Below, piece after piece: positions 54,157 through 63,791 of a DNA stretch of 64,000 nt. The stretch comes from CAJXUU01 sp965230575 (GTDB lineage Bacteria; Bacteroidota; Bacteroidia; Chitinophagales; Saprospiraceae). How positions within the stretch are numbered: position 1 is the stretch's first letter; each line of letters starts with the position of its first letter. The notes under the pieces were generated by a model. It searched no databases. It was not told the origin of the DNA and saw nothing but the letters and a program-made list of their open reading frames with translations. The stretch spans positions 868,001 to 932,000 of the forward strand of contig OZ246013.1 in the NCBI GenBank assembly GCA_965230575.1. The letters run 5' to 3'. A program made the position numbers and the translations under genes.

Positions 54157-55629
54157 ATGTCCTTACTAAAAAAACTGGCAGGCGAAACAGCCATATATGG
54201 GTTGAGTCATATTTTATCCAGGGTCCTCCTATTCGTAGTTTTCACAATCTATTTGACGAGAAGATTCGATGGAGACACTACAGAATATGGAATCTATACA
54301 GATATGTACAGCTATGCCGCTGTGATCTTGACCATTCTTGTATTTCGTATGGACACCGCGTTTTTTCGGTATGGCAGCAAGGGAGACCTTCAAAAGGTAT
54401 TTAATACTGGATTCATCGGAGTGCTGGGCTTCTGTGTAATTGTCCTGATTGTCTTGCTTCCCAATATTGAGGGCCTTGCGGCAATATTAAAATACAACGA
54501 ATCACCCCATTATATTAGGTGGTTTGCCTATATCCTCGTTCTTGATGCCATTACCGCATTGGTATTTGCACGGCTCAGATTACAGAGTAGGCCTATTCGA
54601 TTTATGATCTACAAGCTTATAAATGTGGGCCTGACGCTCGTCTTAGTATTGGCATTCTTAGAATTTATACCTAAGTATTTTCCAGTAGAATTCGAACAAT
54701 TAAATTCATTTTTAGGAGTAAAGCGGCAAATAGACTATGTATTCTTTGCCAATCTTCTTGCCTCTGGCGCAGTGGTATTAGCAATGATTCCTGAATTCAA
54801 GTCTTTTACCTTTTCATTTGATTTCCCTCTTTTTAAAAAAATGCTTTGGTACTCCCTGCCCTTGGTTGCTGTGGCCTTAGCTGGAAATATCAATCAAGCG
54901 TTTGCTGCTCCCCTGCAAAAATATTTTTTGGGTGACAATATTTTGGATAATCTTGCTAATGCTGGTGTTTACGGCGCTGCGGCAAAATTGGCCATTTTAT
55001 TAAACCTCTTTACCACTGCATTCAATTATGCTGCCGAACCCTTCTTTTTTAATAATTCTGATCGCAAAGATTCTATTGAAGTATATGGAAAAGTAGCTTT
55101 GGCATTCACTATTGTTGCCTGTTTGGCTGCATTGGGTTTGATTTTTTACATTGATATTATTATCCAACTTTTAAGTGAATCCTATCAAGCTGGAATTAAT
55201 GTAGTTCCGATTTTATTGTTTGCATACATCTTTCTTGGACTTTATTATAATGTATCCATCTGGTACAAACTCAAAGACAAAACCTATATAGGTGCCTTGA
55301 TCTCGTTTATGGGAGCCTTTATAACCATATTCATTAGCTTACTTCTTCTTCCTACAATCGGGACCGTGGCCTCCGCTTGGGCGGCATTGGCATGTTATAT
55401 AAGTATGGTAGTCGTGGGATACTTTGTCGGTCAGAGGTATTATCCTGTCAATTATCCTGTCAAAAGAATTATGCTCTACATAGGCGCTACAGCTGTACTA
55501 TCGATTTCAGCGCTATTGTTAAGACCAATCCTAGGCGTAAGCATTACTTATTTCGCTATTATCACCTTAGTTCTAATTGTCTGTATTTACGGCATTTATA
55601 GACTTGAATGGAAGAGATTGATGGTATAA
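54157..55629 (+). CDS. Polysaccharide/lipid flippase (Wzx/MATE-like)
   Basis: 490 aa, about 14 membrane helices, of the oligosaccharide flippase superfamily. It begins LLKKLAGETAIYGLSHILSR, a usual start, and has the helix pair with FFRYGSKGDLQKVFNTGFIG; charged loops are short. These proteins move lipid-linked sugars from the inner to the outer leaflet of the cytoplasmic membrane, for cell-surface polysaccharide. No glycosyltransferase or polymerase gene is adjacent, which is unusual for a Wzx gene. A hairpin with As and Ts lies about 100 bp after it. Confidence 0.92.
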   Translation: MSLLKKLAGETAIYGLSHILSRVLLFVVFTIYLTRRFDGDTTEYGIYTDMYSYAAVILTILVFRMDTAFFRYGSKGDLQKVFNTGFIGVLGFCVIVLIVLLPNIEGLAAILKYNESPHYIRWFAYILVLDAITALVFARLRLQSRPIRFMIYKLINVGLTLVLVLAFLEFIPKYFPVEFEQLNSFLGVKRQIDYVFFANLLASGAVVLAMIPEFKSFTFSFDFPLFKKMLWYSLPLVAVALAGNINQAFAAPLQKYFLGDNILDNLANAGVYGAAAKLAILLNLFTTAFNYAAEPFFFNNSDRKDSIEVYGKVALAFTIVACLAALGLIFYIDIIIQLLSESYQAGINVVPILLFAYIFLGLYYNVSIWYKLKDKTYIGALISFMGAFITIFISLLLLPTIGTVASAWAALACYISMVVVGYFVGQRYYPVNYPVKRIMLYIGATAVLSISALLLRPILGVSITYFAIITLVLIVCIYGIYRLEWKRLMV

Positions 55630-56403
55630 AAGCCTAAAATATAATTTCGATTTTTTCTGTTTCCTTTCAGCTTTGTAAAACGAACATCCTCAATAATTCG
55701 TGATTTTGATATTTAATTTTGAGCAAAAAAAAATCGTGATTAGGACGTCTCCCAAAAACGATTTTTTAAATAGTGCTAATTATTCAGGAATGAAGGTAAA
55801 TCTTTTCTATCACTTATACCTTCAAATTGCAAAAGTTATTTGTGATAAATTTTCACTTTACATATTACAATTGATCACTTTGTGTATACAAAATTCATTA
55901 TCAATAGATTATATAATTAAAGATTATAATTTGACTTTTTTATTGTCTGAGTTCAAACGATTAAAACTTCAAGAAGTCAATAAATTTCGCCAATAAAATG
56001 TCAATAAATCTGTCAAATTAAAGTCGCTTTTCTCTACATATTCCACGTGGTTTTATAAATTTCAATGTGTCGATCAAATTTGGAGTCATTTCTAAATGGG
56101 GCTCGAAAAAGGCCAAACCAACACCACATTTTGAAACAAAAATCACCCATGACTAAACCTGGTTTTATACTATCAAACGCCAAACTTCGATCATTCTGAA
56201 TTCTAAATCTCAAAATACTGCGGTGGACTATCATAATCTGTAGTGCACTTATTAATAAGATCACCTCACTTATCAATGTACCATCAAGGGCATCTCAAGC
56301 TACGCGTAATATTGACAATTAATATTAATTAATTCTCGAGAGAAGAAATACCCTTTGGACTTACTTCTTTACCGGGCTATTCACAAACCCAAAATATTAT
56401 ATT
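55630..56403. other. Long gene-poor region before the M4 protease
   Basis: 774 bp with only weak ORFs (a 98-codon GTG-start ORF at 55700 and an 80-codon antisense ORF at 56034), none with family signs. It has a hairpin at 55728-55767 and AT-rich palindromes near 56320. Probably a long 5' leader and promoter for the protease gene. Confidence 0.45.
55728..55767 (+). terminator. Hairpin, possible terminator of the flippase gene
   Basis: Perfect 10-bp stem AAAAAATCGT / ACGATTTTTT with a 20-nt loop; the right arm ends in six Ts. Large loop lowers confidence. Confidence 0.4.
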
Positions 56404-59400
56404 ATGAATTCTAAAAATCTAGTACAATTTATCTGCTTTTTGATGATGTGGACAACTTCATCAATAACAGCACAAACCACACTTAACCCCCGAACTTTAA
56501 TCACATTCGAGGATTCTAATCTCAAGTCCTCAAACAATTCAATTGAATCCTTGCGGGACCATTTTACAAAGAATTCCGCAGTGGAATTTTTAAATAAAAC
56601 AACCATCACTGAGCAAGACTTAGGATTAACCCATGAAAAATATTCTTCGCAATATAAGGGCGTTCCTATCGAATTTGGAAGCTATTCCGTACATAAAAAC
56701 GAAACGGGAATATTCAGCATTAGTGGGACTCCATTTGAAGCAAATTCCTTATCTACCATACCACTGATTGCTCCTGAAAAAGGTCTCGAGGAAGCTCTAA
56801 ATCATGTAAATGCAGACAAATATCTATGGGAAATTGAAAACCCAGATATATTTTATGAAGGCTATGAAAAACCAAAAGGTCAACTTGTAATACTGCCTGC
56901 AATACCTGGTATTTCTGAAAAACCTCAGCTCACATATAAATACTTTGTCTATAGCGTAGAACCCATGAGTGCCGTATATTTTTATGTAAGCGCCCACAGT
57001 GGTGAAATCGTTTTTGAAAACTCTATTATATGCCATTCCAACATAGCCGCTTCTGGCAATGCCTATTACAACGGATCCGTAACATTTCAGGCAGAAGACT
57101 TCAATGGCAGCAATCGATTATTCAACACCGTAATCTCTACAGGTGGAATCCATACGGTCAAAGCCATAAATGGCCCAACCAATACTATTGACATTACAAG
57201 CAATACTTCTGTTTTTTCTGATGACATTGGTGTTCAAGCTCATTGGGCTGCTGAAAAAACTGTTGATTATTTCTCTGCTGTTCATGGAAGATCATCCTAT
57301 GATGGCAATGGATCTAAAATTTCGGTAGTCACCAATATTCCTAATTACAACAATGCATATTGGACAGGAACCACTGCTGTATTTGGAAATGGAGATGGTA
57401 CTACCTATGATAATTTTGCTTCATTGGACATAGTGGGTCATGAGATCACTCATGGTGTAGTAGGCACATCAGCTGGATTGGTATATAGTTATGAGCCAGG
57501 TGCGTTAAACGAATCTTTTGCAGACATATTTGGTGAATCTATTGAAGGCTATGCTACAGGATCTGTAGATTGGCTGGTAGGTGAAGATTTGAAGATTGGA
57601 TCAGGGCAGGCTTTACGATCAATGAGCAACCCAAATTCCTTCAATCACCCTGACACTTACAAAGGAACTCACTGGGTCACTAGTGGTATTGATAATGGAG
57701 GTGTGCATACCAATAGTAGTGTTCAAAATCACTGGTTTTATTTATTAGTGAATGGAGGAAATGGTTCAAATGATTGGGGTCAAACCTACTCAATAACTGG
57801 AATTGGAGCGGCAAAAGCGGAGGCGATCGCCTATCGAAACTTGACCGTCTACCTTACAGCAACTTCAGGATTCGCTGATGCCAGAGCAGGAGCAATTCAA
57901 TCGGCCATAGATTTGTACGGTGCTGGTTCTGCTGAAGAAATAGCAGTAACAAATTCATGGTATGCCGTGGGCGTAGGAACTTTTTACAACAATCCAAATC
58001 CCGCGGCGTGCAATACAGGAAGCCTAACTTTGATCATCACTTTTGATGATAGACCTGACCTTATTTCATGGCATATATCGGACAATACAACAGGTAACTT
58101 TGTGGCGTCAAAAGCAGCTGGTGATTATGCAATGAATCTGGCCAATACTACGGTCACTGAAACTATCAATCTTACGAGTAGCGGTTTATACAAATTCAAC
58201 TTTTTTGATCTTGAAGCGGATGGACTTTGTTGTACAGGAGGCTTCGGGTCATTCTCTTTGGCAGAAGGCAATAATGTGATTGCTTCAGGAAGCAGCTTTG
58301 ATATTTCTGAAAATTTCGAGTTTTGTGTTAATGTAACTTCTGGTCCAAGTATAGAAACTGAAAGACCGACAATTCCCCAAAATTTAGTCGCCAGCAATGT
58401 TACTTCAACTTCAGCCGACATTAGTTGGACAGCATCTACTGATAATTCAGGCCCCGTATTGTACTACTTATACTTAAATGGAGAATTGCATCATTTTGCA
58501 TTTACAACTTTTGCTACGATTACAGGATTGACACCTGCATCGCTCAACTCCATCAATGTATTTGCTTTGGACATGAATTCAAATTTTTCTCTCAAGAGCA
58601 ATACTTTGATGATTTTGACTCCCAATACTCCAGACGCAAGTCCACCTTCAACTCCTACAAATTTGGTAGCCAGTAATATCACATCTTCTGGTTATGACTT
58701 ATCATGGGACCCTTCTACTGATAATATAGGAGTCGATCATTATGATATCTATCTTGATGGTATCTTTTACGCTTCTACTACCAATACGAGTGTATCTATT
58801 ACAGGGCTTACTCCAAGTACATCATATGACAATTACGTAATTGCTTTTGATGCGGCGGGCAATCAGTCATCTTCCAGTGCAGTATTGACCACAACAACGA
58901 CTAGTACTGGTCCCACTTGTTATTCTGGCATTCTATCTTTAATCATCACCTTCGATAATAATCCTGATCAAATGGCTTGGGAGTTAAAAGACAAGAACAA
59001 TCAAATTTATGCAAGTAGCGCTCTTAACAGCTATGCCAATCAGACACCTGGATCTACGGTAAATATCAAATTGCCACCTCTAGCTGATGGTGATTATGCT
59101 TTTGTCATGTACGATTATGGTGGGAACGGAATATGCTGTGGCAGTGGCAATGGCTCTTATCAGATTACAGACGGCACCAATGTTTTGGTTAGTGGATCAA
59201 TGTATGGGTTTTCTGAAGTCACTCAATTTTGCTACAATCAATCTAATGGAGATATTGTTGACCAAACTCCACCTTCTAACCCTGTTCTTAGTTATTCGAA
59301 TCCTACAAGTACTACTGTGGATATATCATGGACAGCATCGACAGACAATGAACAAGTGTTTAGTTACTTATTCTATTTAAATGGTGAATATCATGGCTAT

Positions 59401-60351
59401 GTCAATTATAGTGCTACTTCAGCTACACTTACTGGACTAGCCCCAAATACGACATATGAATTCTTCATAGTGGCAAGAGATGTGATCGGGAATTTTTCGG
59501 ATATAAGCAACTATGTAGTATTTACCACTGCTCCCGCTGTAACATCAACTGTAATCCATGAAGGTTATTTTGAGTCAGGTTGGGATGGCTGGATCGATGG
59601 AGGTAATGATTGCAGAAGGATGACCACACAGTATTCTGCAGAAGGAGTAAAGTCAGTAAGAATTAGGGATAATAGTGGTGTTGCATCAAGTATGACATCT
59701 CAAGATTTCGACCTTTCCAGTGTGGACTCCGTAAGAGTGGATTTTGAATATTATGCACAGAGTATGGAAAATAATGAAGACTTCTGGTTGAGATTTTATC
59801 AAAATAATTCTTGGACAACGGTAAAAGCTTACGTGAAAAATATTGATTTTACTTCAAATGGATTCTATTCTGGAAGTGTTGTATTGAAAGCATCTCAATA
59901 TGCATTTGCAAGTGACAGTAAATTTAGATTTCAATGCGATGCCAGTGGAAATGGTGACAAGATATATATAGATGCAGTTATTATCACCGCTTATACTACA
60001 GGAAGCAGTGCCTTGCCAATAATCACTGGCAATGAATTTGACAAAGAATACATATCCAAAGATGAAAAAATTGAGACTCAGATCGAGCCATTACAAGGTG
60101 TAAGGGTTGACAAAAACAATTTTGATATTTCAATATATCCAAACCCAGCACAAACTCATATCAATATTAAAACTGAAGATATTAATGAAATAGAATCGGT
60201 GACCATATTCGATGCTATGGGGCGTAAATTAATCCAATCTACTAACTCATCATTCATTGATATATCGAATCTGGAATCAGGAATATTCTATGTGCGAATT
60301 TCATTTAACGATCAAAGTCATCATGCCTTGAAATTTATCAAAGTCGAATAG
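56404..60351 (+). CDS. Secreted M4 (thermolysin-like) metalloprotease with FN3 modules and T9SS tail
   Basis: 1315 aa. Signal peptide (about 1-24), propeptide with FTP and PepSY-like parts (about 40-215), then the M4 catalytic domain (about 220-530). The zinc site is complete: H346-E-I-T-H350, E370 in GALNESFADIFG, and the catalytic His435 in GGVHTNSS. After it come two Cys-rich repeats of a 'GSLTLIITFD...GxGxCC' module (about 538-645 and 838-945), three fibronectin type III domains, a MAM/jelly-roll-like domain and a type IX sorting tail (SIYPNPAQTHINI). It should be an extracellular endopeptidase. Ends in a strong terminator. Confidence 0.95.
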   Translation: MNSKNLVQFICFLMMWTTSSITAQTTLNPRTLITFEDSNLKSSNNSIESLRDHFTKNSAVEFLNKTTITEQDLGLTHEKYSSQYKGVPIEFGSYSVHKNETGIFSISGTPFEANSLSTIPLIAPEKGLEEALNHVNADKYLWEIENPDIFYEGYEKPKGQLVILPAIPGISEKPQLTYKYFVYSVEPMSAVYFYVSAHSGEIVFENSIICHSNIAASGNAYYNGSVTFQAEDFNGSNRLFNTVISTGGIHTVKAINGPTNTIDITSNTSVFSDDIGVQAHWAAEKTVDYFSAVHGRSSYDGNGSKISVVTNIPNYNNAYWTGTTAVFGNGDGTTYDNFASLDIVGHEITHGVVGTSAGLVYSYEPGALNESFADIFGESIEGYATGSVDWLVGEDLKIGSGQALRSMSNPNSFNHPDTYKGTHWVTSGIDNGGVHTNSSVQNHWFYLLVNGGNGSNDWGQTYSITGIGAAKAEAIAYRNLTVYLTATSGFADARAGAIQSAIDLYGAGSAEEIAVTNSWYAVGVGTFYNNPNPAACNTGSLTLIITFDDRPDLISWHISDNTTGNFVASKAAGDYAMNLANTTVTETINLTSSGLYKFNFFDLEADGLCCTGGFGSFSLAEGNNVIASGSSFDISENFEFCVNVTSGPSIETERPTIPQNLVASNVTSTSADISWTASTDNSGPVLYYLYLNGELHHFAFTTFATITGLTPASLNSINVFALDMNSNFSLKSNTLMILTPNTPDASPPSTPTNLVASNITSSGYDLSWDPSTDNIGVDHYDIYLDGIFYASTTNTSVSITGLTPSTSYDNYVIAFDAAGNQSSSSAVLTTTTTSTGPTCYSGILSLIITFDNNPDQMAWELKDKNNQIYASSALNSYANQTPGSTVNIKLPPLADGDYAFVMYDYGGNGICCGSGNGSYQITDGTNVLVSGSMYGFSEVTQFCYNQSNGDIVDQTPPSNPVLSYSNPTSTTVDISWTASTDNEQVFSYLFYLNGEYHGYVNYSATSATLTGLAPNTTYEFFIVARDVIGNFSDISNYVVFTTAPAVTSTVIHEGYFESGWDGWIDGGNDCRRMTTQYSAEGVKSVRIRDNSGVASSMTSQDFDLSSVDSVRVDFEYYAQSMENNEDFWLRFYQNNSWTTVKAYVKNIDFTSNGFYSGSVVLKASQYAFASDSKFRFQCDASGNGDKIYIDAVIITAYTTGSSALPIITGNEFDKEYISKDEKIETQIEPLQGVRVDKNNFDISIYPNPAQTHINIKTEDINEIESVTIFDAMGRKLIQSTNSSFIDISNLESGIFYVRISFNDQSHHALKFIKVE

Positions 60352-60402
60352 TTCAGTTGAAATTGGATTTGATGAGATAAATGTTCTTTACTCATTCTTA
60401 CT

Positions 60403-60450
60403 AATGCATCCATACTTTTCATTATTGAAGTAGTGTGGGTGCATTTTTTA
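60403..60450 (+). terminator. Terminator of the M4 protease gene
   Basis: 14-bp stem (60403-60416 with 60432-60445, two G-U pairs), 15-nt loop, then a T-run on the + strand, 52 bp past the stop. Confidence 0.7.
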
Positions 60451-60600
60451 TTTGAATAGAGATTAACAATTACCGATAGATCAATTTACACTTACAGCCA
60501 TTTTTCCTACACTTATTCCACTTCTTGCTGCAACTATTGTACTTTAGGCTAAATCTACTTTAGAATGACTAGTATTGCATTTCAATTTTAATTTCTCACA

Positions 60601-62541
60601 ATGAAAAAATTTGCGCTAATCGTCCTCTTATTTAGTTGTAGCATCATAAGTATCGCTCAGGGCTCAAGAGAAAAAATAGATAGTCTATTAAATATCGTAG
60701 AGTCATTGGATGGCAAGAGCAAGGTGGATGTACATATCGAATTAGCTTCAAAATATCAATACGTACGCAACGGTCTGGACAGCCTAAAACTTCATACTAA
60801 AAAAGCTTTAGAACTATCCGAAAAAATCAATTATATCAGTGGTCTTCAGTCATCCTATTACTATTTAGGCAAGGCTGCTTTTCTAGGCAGAGAAGATTTC
60901 GCTCTTGCCAAACAACATTTCTTAAAGGCAAGGACATTAATGCTCGAAAATGAGGATTTCGCTAAAATTCATGAAATCAACAATGCTATAGGTACAATAG
61001 AAATAATGCAGGGCAACTATAAAGAGGCCCTCTTAACATTACAGGAAGCTTACGAGGGTGCCACCAAATATGAAGATTTTGAATCTTTATCGATGATTTC
61101 CACCAATTTAGGCCTGATCTACAATAACATTAAGGATACTCTCAATTCAATTAAAATTCATGAGTCGGCAATAAAGCACCTCGCCAAAACAGAGCCACCG
61201 CAAAGAGACATTACATCTGTGAATGTCTATCTCAATCTAGCCAGTCTATATAGAAAATCAAATCAAATGAACAAGATGGACTCTGTCCTGAAAAATGCCA
61301 GAGCGCTTGTTGATGATTTGAAAATATTCAGCTTGGAAGCCCGCCTTTCATCGGTCGAAGCCCAAGTAATGGATGCAAAAGGGGAGTATAAAAGGTTATA
61401 CGAATTTGTCAATAAAAAACTTCCCATTTTTGAAAAGACGGAGGGGTTTGATAGAGGCATCTACACCACCTTGCTCTATTATAAAGGTCGTGGAAATGCA
61501 GAGGAAGGAAATTACAATGATGTAAATCGAGTCATAAAAATTTTAAAAGAATTTTTGGGCAAGAGCAATTCTAATCATGAAAAAAATCTACTACATAGTA
61601 TTTATCATTTGAGTGAACTTATTGGGAATTACAAGGATGCCTATAAACATTTGGAACATTACAATACACTTAACGATTCCCTCTTAAGCATCGAGCAAAA
61701 AGAAACGGTTCTGGTCCTTCAGGAAAAATACAATTCAGAAAAGAAGGACAAGGAGATTGAAAAAAAGAAGGTAGAAAATTTAAAATTGAAAAAAAACAAC
61801 AGCCTTCTTTTGTCTGGTGTATTAGGACTGATTACGATAGCGCTCTTGTCATATCTTTGGTATTATAGAAGGCGTCAAAAAGAAATAGACAGGATCAATC
61901 AAATAGAGCAAAAAATGTTGTCGTTGCAAATGAATCCACATTTCATCTTTAATGCCATAAGTTCGATTCAAAATTATTTATTTGATGAGGGTGATTCTAA
62001 AAAAGCCATTCATCATCTATCCACATTTGCCAATCTGATGAGGCAGATGCTCGAGAATAGCAGAGAAAGATTTATTCCATTGGAGGAAGAATTAGAATTT
62101 TTGAAAAACTATTTGAATCTTCAAAAGCTGAGGTTCGATGAGAAATTCAATTATGAAATCAAAATATCCGATGACATTGATCCCAACACATTGTCAATTC
62201 CGCCATTATTGACACAGCCCTTTATTGAAAATGCAATAGATCATGGTAAAATATATCTTGTGGAAAATGGATTTCTAAAGATTAACATATACAAAGAAAG
62301 TGGTGACTTGGTCGTTCAGATTATGGACAATGGTGTGGGTCTGGGCAAAACCGATGATAATAATGATGGAAACAAGCCTTTAGTAATAAAGAAAAAGTCG
62401 CTGTCAATTGCAATAACAAACGAAAGGTTGCAATTGCTATCAAAATTGATGAAGAAGAAATTTAACCTCGAAATAAAGTCGAATGAATCTGGCACTGGAA
62501 CTGTTGTGAATTTAAATATTCCTTCCGTTTCATTAAATTGA
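60601..62541 (+). CDS. TPR sensor histidine kinase, LytS/YehU type
   Basis: 646 aa. Signal peptide (about 1-20), tetratricopeptide repeats (about 25-380) outside the cytoplasm, a coiled stretch rich in Lys/Glu (about 374-398), one membrane helix (about 400-420), then the His_kinase domain with the acceptor H447 in MNPHFIFNAISSIQNYL and a HATPase end with DNGVGLG. Bacteroidota have many such TPR kinases; signals are mostly unknown. The LytTR regulator follows 34 bp later and is its partner. Confidence 0.94.
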   Translation: MKKFALIVLLFSCSIISIAQGSREKIDSLLNIVESLDGKSKVDVHIELASKYQYVRNGLDSLKLHTKKALELSEKINYISGLQSSYYYLGKAAFLGREDFALAKQHFLKARTLMLENEDFAKIHEINNAIGTIEIMQGNYKEALLTLQEAYEGATKYEDFESLSMISTNLGLIYNNIKDTLNSIKIHESAIKHLAKTEPPQRDITSVNVYLNLASLYRKSNQMNKMDSVLKNARALVDDLKIFSLEARLSSVEAQVMDAKGEYKRLYEFVNKKLPIFEKTEGFDRGIYTTLLYYKGRGNAEEGNYNDVNRVIKILKEFLGKSNSNHEKNLLHSIYHLSELIGNYKDAYKHLEHYNTLNDSLLSIEQKETVLVLQEKYNSEKKDKEIEKKKVENLKLKKNNSLLLSGVLGLITIALLSYLWYYRRRQKEIDRINQIEQKMLSLQMNPHFIFNAISSIQNYLFDEGDSKKAIHHLSTFANLMRQMLENSRERFIPLEEELEFLKNYLNLQKLRFDEKFNYEIKISDDIDPNTLSIPPLLTQPFIENAIDHGKIYLVENGFLKINIYKESGDLVVQIMDNGVGLGKTDDNNDGNKPLVIKKKSLSIAITNERLQLLSKLMKKKFNLEIKSNESGTGTVVNLNIPSVSLN

Positions 62542-62575
62542 CACTGATTTTTAAATCAATTCAACAAATAATCCA

Positions 62576-63331
62576 ATGAGAGTTGTAATAATTGAAGATG
62601 AAATAAATGTAAGAAAAGGGTTCATTAAATTACTCAACACATTTTGTCCTGAAATTCAAATTGTTGGTGTTGCTGACAGTGTAGAATCTGGATTAAAGGT
62701 TATCAACACCACGGATTTTGACCTTCTTTTTTTGGATATAAATTTACCTGATGGTTCTGGCTTTGATCTGATGTACCGTCTTTCGTCAATTGACTTCAAA
62801 CTTATTTTTGTTACGGCATATGGGAAGTATGCTGTAGATGCATTCAAGCTAAGTGCTGTGGATTACCTCCTCAAGCCCGTAGCACCTGACTTGCTCAAAA
62901 AAGCCATTGAAAAAGTAAAGTTTTCCATCCAGCAAACCTTGTCTATTAACAGAGTCGAAGTTTTGGAATCAAATCTGAACAAGCCGAACGATCAAGAAAA
63001 CAAAATCATATTAAAGGATCAGGACAGTCTTCATTTGGTTCAGATTAAAGAAATAATCTTCTGTAAAGCCGAAGGAAGTTATACGAAATTTATGATCTCC
63101 AATGAAAGTAAGATATACACTTCGACCAATTTGAAAGAATACGAACAATTGTTACTTCCTTATAATTTCATGCGTTGTCATCATTCTTATCTTGTGAATC
63201 TGAATCATGTGGTGGCACTCAAAAAACAAGATGGTGGATATTTGGAAACAACAAACAAAGAACAAATTCCAATTAGCACCCGCAAAAAAGCATCACTAAT
63301 CGAAAAATTGAAAAAGACCTTCATCAATTAA
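62576..63331 (+). CDS. LytTR-family response regulator
   Basis: 251 aa. Receiver domain (1-120) with phospho-acceptor D54 in LFLDINLPDGSG and Lys in DYLLKPV. LytTR DNA-binding domain (about 150-251): LVQIKEIIFCKAEGSYTKFMI, then the HHSYLVNLNHVVALKKQDGGYLE block and the RKKASLIEKLK end. It should activate or repress genes on signal from the TPR-LytS kinase. No target nearby is certain; the M4 protease directly upstream is a possible one. Confidence 0.95.
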   Translation: MRVVIIEDEINVRKGFIKLLNTFCPEIQIVGVADSVESGLKVINTTDFDLLFLDINLPDGSGFDLMYRLSSIDFKLIFVTAYGKYAVDAFKLSAVDYLLKPVAPDLLKKAIEKVKFSIQQTLSINRVEVLESNLNKPNDQENKIILKDQDSLHLVQIKEIIFCKAEGSYTKFMISNESKIYTSTNLKEYEQLLLPYNFMRCHHSYLVNLNHVVALKKQDGGYLETTNKEQIPISTRKKASLIEKLKKTFIN

Positions 63332-63791
63332 TAGATAAGAATTGGGCATATAATATTAAGTCCTACGACTTCAATGTCGATTCATTCAACTTTATGAGAT
63401 TAAAGCCCACAAAATTAATTACTACAGAGTAGTCACCCTATGTGAGCTTGAGCACCAAAAGAGAAAAATCTGAAATAATAATTGTCATTCCGACCGAGTG
63501 CAACGAGTGGAGGGATAGGCAATTATGAGTGATTCTAATTTCGACTGAAACGGAGAAATCTACTGGGGCGATGATAACATACCTGCACTTTTAGATTTCT
63601 ACGCGTTGGTCTAAATTAAAGAACTAAAAGCATTGTCGCCCTTCGACTCCTCTCAGGGTGACAATTCTCGGTTACTCTCGGAATGACGATGCAAATGTGC
63701 AATTTGATATGCACACCAAAGCACCAGAGACTTGAACATATAAAATAAATGTCGTATATTGCGACTTATTAATGTCACTTTTTACGACCAT
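63332..63791. other. Repeat-rich gene-free region
   Basis: 460 bp between the LytTR gene and the radical SAM gene, made mostly of dispersed repeat pieces (63481-63701) plus a short AT-rich promoter region before 63792. No gene seen. Confidence 0.55.
63481..63701. repeat. Dispersed intergenic repeat, copy 2 (both orientations)
   Basis: Contains a GTCATTCCGACCGAG...GGAGGGAT block (63484-63516), TTTCGACTGAAACGGAGAAAT (63539-63560), the hairpin GTCGCCCTTCGACTC...AGGGTGAC (63635-63662) and, on the - strand, TGCACATTTGCATCGTCATTCCGAG (complement of 63677-63701), one mismatch from 11854-11878. Confidence 0.65.

Noticed and set aside
55700..55996. 98-codon + strand ORF in the long gap before the M4 protease
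   Set aside because: GTG start, no family sign, and it overlaps a hairpin. Kept only as part of the gene-free region.
63332..63791. Possible insertion sequence between the LytTR and radical SAM genes
   Set aside because: Repeats are present but there is no transposase, no target duplication and no terminal inverted repeats framing the region.
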